Assembly: GCA_036268615.1 (NCBI GenBank)
Contig: DATATV010000120.1
Coordinates: forward strand, 36,899-100,898
DNA from: DATATV01 sp036268615
GTDB lineage: Bacteria > Actinomycetota > Actinomycetes > Mycobacteriales > Pseudonocardiaceae
Direction: 5' to 3'
Length of the DNA: 64,000 nucleotides
In this document: one piece after another, positions 59,203 through 64,000 of the stretch
How positions within the stretch are numbered: the first letter of the stretch is position 1
Layout: every line of letters begins with the position of its first letter
Notes under the pieces: model-generated
The model's database searches: none
Seen by the model: only the letters and a program-made list of their open reading frames with translations
Told to the model about the DNA's origin: nothing
Position numbers and translations under genes: made by a program

Positions 59203-59823
59203 TCAGTCCTGGTCGGGTTCCGGCGCCTCGGCCACCTGCGGCAGCTGCTCGAACGCGTAGTAGCCGGCGATCACCCCGTGTCCGATCAGCGCGACGATCG
59301 GGGAGACGAAGGCGACTCCGCAGAGCACGACATAACCGGCCAGGCCGATGGTGAACCGGCGGATCGCGACCCGGCGCTGCTGCTCGGTCAGCGGTGCCCG
59401 CAGGATGCCCGGCTTGCGCACGATGTAGATCCAGACCGCCGAGAACGCGATCGCCACCAGTACCTGGGCGATGCCGTAGGCGAGCATGCCGGTCTTTGCG
59501 TCCTGTCCACCCCGGCGCAGGCCGTCGGCGGCCACCGCGGTCGGGAACGGCAGCACGCTGATGAACAGCAGCAGGCCGAGATTGAGGAAGAGCAGGGCCC
59601 GGTCGATCTTGGCGACCCGGCGGAACAGTGCGTGGTGGTTGACCCACATGATGCCGATGACGCCGAAGCTCACCAGGTAGGCGAGATAGGACTGCCATTG
59701 CTCGGCCAGCAGCGTGCCCAACGGCCGACCCGGGTCGTCGGGCACACGCAGGTCCAGTACGAGCAGTGTGATCGCGATGGCGAGCACGCCGTCGCTGAAC
59801 GCCTCCAGCCGGCCGGTCTTCAT
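59203..59823 (-). CDS. TMEM175-family potassium channel protein
   Basis: 206-residue membrane protein with six helices. The N-terminal RLEAFSDGVLAIAITLLVLD contains the R-x3-FSD motif that forms the pore of bacterial TMEM175 K+ channels; prokaryotic members work as tetramers. ATG 59823. Upstream of, and on the same strand as, the dehydratase operon, but with its own function. Confidence 0.88.
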   Translation of the reverse strand: MKTGRLEAFSDGVLAIAITLLVLDLRVPDDPGRPLGTLLAEQWQSYLAYLVSFGVIGIMWVNHHALFRRVAKIDRALLFLNLGLLLFISVLPFPTAVAADGLRRGGQDAKTGMLAYGIAQVLVAIAFSAVWIYIVRKPGILRAPLTEQQRRVAIRRFTIGLAGYVVLCGVAFVSPIVALIGHGVIAGYYAFEQLPQVAEAPEPDQD

Positions 59824-59896
59824 GCTCGGCAGTCAAGCCGATCCGGGCCGCCGACACACCGCGAATGCCGCAGAGCGCGGCTCGATGTAAAGCACG

Positions 59897-59925
59897 CTTG
59901 ACATAGCGACGGTGTCAAGGATACT
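59897..59925 (+). promoter_or_regulatory. promoter with overlapping dyad for XRE gene
   Basis: TTGACA (59898-59903), 16-base spacer, GATACT (59920-59925). The inverted repeat CTTGACA-N9-TGTCAAG (59897-59919) covers the -35 and spacer, typical of autoregulation. The start point would be about 59932-59934, at the GTG, so the mRNA is probably leaderless. Confidence 0.7.
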
Positions 59926-59933
59926 TTCCATCT

Positions 59934-60134
59934 GTGCGGAACGACGTCCGTCAGTTGCGGCTCACCAAGGGGTTGTCCCAGCAGGCGCTGGGCGGCGAAC
60001 TCGGGGTGTCCCGACAGACGGTGAACGCGATCGAGCAGGGGCGCTACGACCCGTCGCTGCCGCTGGCCATCCGGTTGGTGCGGTACTTCGGCACCACGGT
60101 CGAGGAGGTGTTCCATGTCGACGAACAGTGCTGA
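59934..60134 (+). CDS. small XRE-type HTH regulator
   Basis: 66-residue protein that is nearly all helix-turn-helix (RNDVRQLRLTKGLSQQALGG; LGVSRQTVNAIEQGRYDPSL). GTG start 59934 sits 8 bases after the -10, indicating leaderless translation. The following membrane gene starts 20 bases inside this one, so the two form a module. Confidence 0.9.
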   Translation: MRNDVRQLRLTKGLSQQALGGELGVSRQTVNAIEQGRYDPSLPLAIRLVRYFGTTVEEVFHVDEQC

Positions 60135-60534
60135 GTCGGGCGTGCGGGGCTGGGTGACCGGCCGCCGGTGGAGCGTGTTCGTGCTGGCGGTGGTCCTGGC
60201 CGCCGGGTTGTCGATGGTCTTCGGTCTGCACGGCGATGTGCTGATGGCCGTGATCGGCCCGGTGTTGCTCGTCGGTTACGCGGTCGGCTTGCTGGTGTTC
60301 GCCCGGCGCAGCGAGACCGCCGCACTGCTCAGTGACCAGCGGGCCGACGAGCGGCGAAAGCAGATTCAGCTGTACGCCGGCGCGGCGTCGTTCAACGTGC
60401 TCGTCCTCGTGCTGGTCGGCGGGTTCGTCGTGCAGCTCGCGCGTGGCCAGGAGTCCGGACCGTTCATGTGGCTGGGTACCATCGCCGGGGTCGCCTACAT
60501 CGTGGCCGTTGTGTTCTTCTCCCGCCGCGGTTGA
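60115..60534 (+). CDS. small multi-pass membrane protein coupled to XRE
   Basis: 139 residues with four hydrophobic helices (WSVFVLAVVLAAGLSMVFGL; MAVIGPVLLVGYAVGLLVFA; SFNVLVLVLVGGFVVQLA; WLGTIAGVAYIVAVVFF) and a charged loop QRADERRKQIQ between helices 2 and 3. It resembles DUF2178-like proteins, which are often paired with such small XRE regulators. Function unknown; may sense the membrane and hold or release the regulator (inference). Confidence 0.78.
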   Translation: MSTNSAESGVRGWVTGRRWSVFVLAVVLAAGLSMVFGLHGDVLMAVIGPVLLVGYAVGLLVFARRSETAALLSDQRADERRKQIQLYAGAASFNVLVLVLVGGFVVQLARGQESGPFMWLGTIAGVAYIVAVVFFSRRG

Positions 60535-60589
60535 CCCGGCGGGAACCGACCCGGGCAAGCCGATCACGGCCGCGCCTCGAATACCGGAC

Positions 60590-61387
60590 GTGGTGAAGGT
60601 GCGACAAGATCGGTCGAACGGCCAGGCAGCCCGACGCGCGGTCGCCAATGGTGCGCCGGCAAGCGCGTGGCGCCGAGTGGCCCTGTTGGCCAGAACCCCG
60701 CGTCGCGGCCGGGGATTCTGGTACGGCGTGGCCATCGACGCGCTCTGGACGTTCGCGATGGCCGGCATCAAGCCGGTCTGGCGCGGCGGCGAACACGTAC
60801 CCGAGACGGGCGGCGTGCTGCTGGCATCCAACCACGTCTCCTTCGTGGACCCGATCACCGAAACCGCGTTCGTGCTCGCCCACGGCCGGATTCCGCGCTA
60901 CCTGGCCAAAGCGAGCCTCTGGAACATCCCACTGATCGGCCGGGTTCTCGCCGGCGGCAAGCACATCCCGGTCCGCCGGGGCACTCGCGACGTGCTTGCG
61001 GCGTACGCCGGTGGCCTGGAGGCGCTGGAGCGCGGCGAGGCCGTGCTGGTGTATCCCGAGGCGACGTTCACCAGCGACCCGGACGGCTGGCCGATGCGCG
61101 GCAAGACCGGGGTGGCCCGGATGGCGCTGGCCACCGGTGTGCCGGTGGTCCCGATCGCGCACTGGGGCGGTCAGGAAGTACTGCCCAGAAAGAAGTTGCT
61201 GCCAAGGCTGGTCCCGCGCAGGACGGTGTACACGTTCGTCGGCCCACCGGTCGACCTGTCCGACTTCGCCGACGCCGAGCCGACCCGCGAGGTCCTGGCC
61301 ACCGCCACCAAACGCATCATGGCCGCGATCACCGACCTGCTGGCCGACATCCGCGGCGAGACCCCGCCGACCCGCGAAGCCGGCTGA
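60590..61387 (+). CDS. 1-acylglycerol-3-phosphate acyltransferase (PlsC-like)
   Basis: 265-residue membrane-bound acyltransferase of glycerolipid synthesis. Block I SNHVSFVDPI (H-x4-D) near 80, block II region HIPVRRGTRDV, block III YPEATFTSD near 160, block IV VPVVPIAHWG. GTG 60590 is one of three close in-frame GTGs (60590, 60593, 60599), none with a strong ribosome site; the open frame extends upstream through the preceding gene. Convergent with the beta-propeller gene. Confidence 0.85.
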   Translation: MVKVRQDRSNGQAARRAVANGAPASAWRRVALLARTPRRGRGFWYGVAIDALWTFAMAGIKPVWRGGEHVPETGGVLLASNHVSFVDPITETAFVLAHGRIPRYLAKASLWNIPLIGRVLAGGKHIPVRRGTRDVLAAYAGGLEALERGEAVLVYPEATFTSDPDGWPMRGKTGVARMALATGVPVVPIAHWGGQEVLPRKKLLPRLVPRRTVYTFVGPPVDLSDFADAEPTREVLATATKRIMAAITDLLADIRGETPPTREAG

Positions 61388-61420
61388 CGACCGCGCCACC
61401 TCGCCGACAGGGACCCAGAC

Positions 61421-63265
61421 CTAACTACCAGGAACCCGAACAGCCAAACTGGTCAATCGGTCAATTCCCTGAGATCCGCCAGTAACCCCGGTAACCATCA
61501 CCACCCCACCACCAGGACTGGCGGTACCCGGCAGATAAGCGGCAAAAGTCAGCCCGGCAACCGGCTCCAACGAAACCGGATAAGAGCCGAGCACCTTCCC
61601 GGTACGAAGATCCAGAACGGCCAAACTCCCGGTAGCATCAGGGTTCTCGACCAACAGATACGCGCGTCCGGACAGCACGGACCCGGCGGCGGACGCCTCA
61701 TCAGGCGGAACCAAACCGGCCGGCGGCTGCGCGGCGGTCAGCGCCCCGGTCGTAGCCGACCGGACATGAAACCGCCCCTTGTTGTCCGGCCCAGTAGCCG
61801 TCAACACAAAACTATCGTCCAGTGCGACAAACTTCTCCGATCCACCGTTCATCGACCAGAGCACCCGACCGGTAGTCGGGTCCAACGCGTCGATCTGGTG
61901 ATTCACGCCGGTATCGATGAGCACCACACTGGAGCTGACCGCGAGAACGGTGGCCTGGTCGGAAGAATCCCGAGGACCGATCAGATCGGGCAGGCGCCAC
62001 CGCACCCGGCCGGTCGAGTCGATCGCCCGCACCTCCAGCCGGCCCGGATCGATGCACTCGGCCAGCACGACGGTCAGCCCGCTCAGGCTGTCGGCGCCGG
62101 CTACCGACGAGTCCTCGGCCGGGCAGGTGGAGTCGTCGTCCTCGTCCCACAGTTGGGCCACCGACCACAGCTGCTTCCCGCTGGCCGGGTCGACCGCGGT
62201 GGCCGTGCCGTGGTCGTCGTAGCCGATCGACACGATCGCGTTGGGCAGCGCGGTGACCTCGCTGTCGTCCTCCCAACCGCTGAACTGCTGCCAGCGCACC
62301 GATCCGGTGGCCGCGTCGAAGCCGATGGTCACCGTGCGCTGGCGAGCCAGGTAGTAGGCGACCAGTGTCCGGCCGTCGGCGGAGGCGGACAGATATGACA
62401 GCGTCGCGCCCGGCCGGTTGAAGTGCCAGCGCGGTGCGCCGGAGGCCGCGTCCACCACGGCGATGTCCCCGGCCGGCCCGTGCTCGATCGCGACGAGGCC
62501 GCCGGCGAGCACGGCCGAGGCCAGGCTGTCGGTCGGTGCGTCGGCGCCGTAGGGGGTCAGCGGGCCGGACACCTGCCAGAGGGTCGAACCGGCCGCACCG
62601 CCGACCGCCGGCACGCCACCCGCCGCCGCGGTGCTCGCGTCCACCGGCCGCTGCACGCCCCACCAGTAGGAGGCGTAGCCGAGCACGCCGCCGAACACGA
62701 GCGCGACGGCCAGCCCGGCCAGCGCGATCGGCCGACCGATCTGGCCCAGCACGACCCGCATCCCACCGCGCTGGATGCGCGGCAGGAACGACCGGATCAG
62801 CGCGATCACCAGCGCGGCCGGGAAGCAGATCACCGCGATGCCGAAGCCGGCGCCGGGCCACTGCTGCCCGTCCTGCGGGTGCACGGCCTCCAACAGGGCG
62901 CCGAGGCTGCCCAGGATGAGCGGCAGGACCAGCAGGAACCGGGTGGTCCGGTTGGACCGCAGCAGGGTGAGCAGCCACAGCACGCCGGTGGCCGCGGTGG
63001 TCACCACCGCGACGCCCTGCCAGTCGGACACGACATCGCCGTTGGCGTCGGTGAGCAGGCTCCAGCCGGAGATGTTCAGCTCCCAGGTCAGCCAGCCGGA
63101 AATGACCAGCAGGATGACCAGTGCCGCCAAGGCGCAGGCGAGCAGAAATCGGACAATCACCCCGGGCAGCGTGGGTTGCCGACCCGCTGGACCCAGGATC
63201 ATGCCGCCTTCCATCGGCATGAAGGAGGGACCCTGCACATTCGGGTCGAACTGATACGGGTTCAT
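61421..63265 (-). CDS. membrane protein with PQQ-like beta-propeller domain
   Basis: 614-residue protein. Five membrane helices lie within about residues 30-205 (FLLACALAALVILLVISGWL; LVLPLILGSLGALLEAVHP; IALAGLAVALVFGGVLGYAS), then an extracytoplasmic region of about 400 residues with repeated A/D-x-SG-x-x-x-W blades (DAASGAPRWHF, DAATGSVRWQQF, DPASGKQLWSV, DPTTGRVLWSM), a PQQ_2-type propeller. No enzyme residues for PQQ dehydrogenase seen; scaffold or sensor role likely. ATG 63265. The last 380 bases of coding sequence use many T/G-ending codons, unlike the rest. Confidence 0.82.
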   Translation of the reverse strand: MNPYQFDPNVQGPSFMPMEGGMILGPAGRQPTLPGVIVRFLLACALAALVILLVISGWLTWELNISGWSLLTDANGDVVSDWQGVAVVTTAATGVLWLLTLLRSNRTTRFLLVLPLILGSLGALLEAVHPQDGQQWPGAGFGIAVICFPAALVIALIRSFLPRIQRGGMRVVLGQIGRPIALAGLAVALVFGGVLGYASYWWGVQRPVDASTAAAGGVPAVGGAAGSTLWQVSGPLTPYGADAPTDSLASAVLAGGLVAIEHGPAGDIAVVDAASGAPRWHFNRPGATLSYLSASADGRTLVAYYLARQRTVTIGFDAATGSVRWQQFSGWEDDSEVTALPNAIVSIGYDDHGTATAVDPASGKQLWSVAQLWDEDDDSTCPAEDSSVAGADSLSGLTVVLAECIDPGRLEVRAIDSTGRVRWRLPDLIGPRDSSDQATVLAVSSSVVLIDTGVNHQIDALDPTTGRVLWSMNGGSEKFVALDDSFVLTATGPDNKGRFHVRSATTGALTAAQPPAGLVPPDEASAAGSVLSGRAYLLVENPDATGSLAVLDLRTGKVLGSYPVSLEPVAGLTFAAYLPGTASPGGGVVMVTGVTGGSQGIDRLTSLAVRVPGS

Positions 63266-63622
63266 CACGCTCCATTCGGCCGGCTGCTCGGTCCGACGGT
63301 GAGCCGGCCGTCCTGGTTCCGCCGGCTCGACCACGCACCCTAGTGTCGTCGCGGCCGGCGAATGTTACCGAGGTAACACCAGGTCAGGATGTCGCCGCCG
63401 ACGGTGCTCCGGCGTGACCGGCCGGCGTCGCCGGAAATAGCCAGGACGATTGTCAAAAAGAATTGCTGGCGACAGCCAGGAATAAACAGCGCGGAATTCG
63501 TCGCGCCGGCCGCCGTGGCCTGCTCCGAACCGACGCAATCCCAGAGTATGAACGGATTTGCGCGGGTGCCGGGCAAGCAGTGGAGTTGGCTGGTCTGTTC
63601 AGCCGACGGTGAGGATGCCGAA
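63266..63622. other. divergent intergenic region, propeller / carbonic anhydrase genes
   Basis: No gene supported in 357 bases. Contains a perfect palindrome at 63363-63378, an AT-rich patch at 63448-63485, and an in-frame upstream ATG at 63548 that would add 25 residues to the anhydrase but lies outside family length. Confidence 0.55.
63363..63378. promoter_or_regulatory. TGTTACC-GA-GGTAACA dyad
   Basis: Perfect 16-bp dyad about 98 bases upstream of the leftward propeller gene; also upstream of the carbonic anhydrase. Candidate operator; no regulator assigned. Confidence 0.5.
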
Positions 63623-64000
63623 ATGTCTGTGACCGACGAACTACTCGCCAACAACGCGAAGTACGCGGAAGGATTCTCCGGCCCGCTGCCGCTGCCGCCG
63701 GCCAAACACGTCGCGGTGGTCGCGTGCATGGACGCGCGTATCAACGTCTACGGCGTGTTGGGCCTGGCCGAGGGGGAAGCGCACGTGATCCGCAACGCCG
63801 GTGGGGTGATCACCGAGGACGAGATCCGGTCCCTCGCGATCAGCCAGCGGCTGCTCGGCACCGAGGAGATCATCCTGATCCACCACACCGACTGCGGCAT
63901 GCTGACCTTCACCGATGACGCGTTCAAGGCGTCCATCCAGGACGAGACCGGGATCAAGCCGCCGTGGTCGGCGGAGTCGTTCCCCGACCTGGACGCCGAT
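63623..64000 (+). CDS. beta-carbonic anhydrase, C-terminus beyond window
   Basis: 126 residues visible. Zinc ligands and the Asp-Arg dyad: VACMDARINVYG (Cys, Asp, Arg near 35-39) and IHHTDCGML (His, Cys near 88-91). The sequence NAGGVITEDEIRSLAISQRL and DETGIKPPWSAESF closely follow Mycobacterium tuberculosis Rv1284 from memory. Interconverts CO2 and bicarbonate. ATG 63623 follows GAGGA. The frame is open to the last base. Confidence 0.93.
   Translation, partial: MSVTDELLANNAKYAEGFSGPLPLPPAKHVAVVACMDARINVYGVLGLAEGEAHVIRNAGGVITEDEIRSLAISQRLLGTEEIILIHHTDCGMLTFTDDAFKASIQDETGIKPPWSAESFPDLDAD

Noticed and set aside
1..64000. CRISPR array, insertion sequence, prophage or integrative element
   Set aside because: No regularly spaced repeats, transposase, integrase, tRNA-borne attachment site or phage gene found on reading; the only dispersed repeat is REP-like.

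Overview
The window is a very GC-rich chromosomal segment of an actinobacterium. Evidence: many GTG starts and one TTG start, PknG, a Rv1284-like beta-carbonic anhydrase, an SdhCAB operon with a multi-histidine cytochrome b subunit, an Rv0909-like small protein, and many TetR, GntR, LacI-type and PadR regulatory sites. The general look suggests a Pseudonocardiales-like organism, but I cannot place it at genus level. I see no rRNA, tRNA, CRISPR array, transposase, integrase or phage gene, so this is core and catabolic chromosome rather than a mobile island.

Layout. 1-3.1 kb (minus): PknG kinase, cut by the window edge, and its coupled coiled-coil partner. 3.6-8 kb: secreted GH92 mannosidase with ricin lectin domain, then an FAD-linked oxidase. 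8.1-13.6 kb (minus): Rv0909-like protein, IleRS, a TetR, an N5-(carboxyethyl)ornithine synthase-like enzyme and a possible 43-codon leader ORF. 13.6-22.4 kb: SDR, cupin and TetR group; hydrolase and zinc alcohol dehydrogenase; two further SDRs; VOC protein; and an odd protein joining an HSP90 N-terminus to a TPR protein. 22.5-31 kb: acyltransferase, LysE exporter, membrane Ser/Thr kinase, L7/L12-like protein, lipoprotein/permease pair and FUSC exporter. 31-37.2 kb: GntR-controlled HyuA/HyuB/cysteine-hydrolase operon divergent from an isocitrate-lyase-family enzyme, probably one catabolic pathway. 37.3-46.1 kb: MFS fused to carboxypeptidase-regulatory-like domains, orphan ABC-2 permease, carboxylesterase, YrdC protein, hydrolase, and an MFS/TetR pair. 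46.1-50.2 kb: glycogen-binding-like domain protein, kynureninase, DUF2231 protein, acetyltransferase, secreted HAD phosphatase. 50.2-56.1 kb: SdhCAB with divergent LysR, then a type II NADH dehydrogenase. 56.2-61.4 kb: PadR; a GntR/mutarotase/enolase-superfamily operon; TMEM175 channel; XRE plus 3-TM module; acyltransferase. 61.4-64 kb: membrane beta-propeller protein and a carbonic anhydrase running off the end.

The strongest non-gene signals are: a dispersed repeat of about 42 bp, whose three full occurrences lie between convergent genes; a drift of codon use toward T- and G-ending codons at the 3' ends of three genes, two of them beside that repeat; a run of three perfect hairpins at 43345-43477; an 18-bp perfect hairpin inside a small CDS at 26292-26335; and many perfect dyads placed as operators. 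The most unusual gene is the HSP90-TPR chimera at 18694-21009. The least characterised likely system is the Hyu-type catabolic cluster at 30996-37214.
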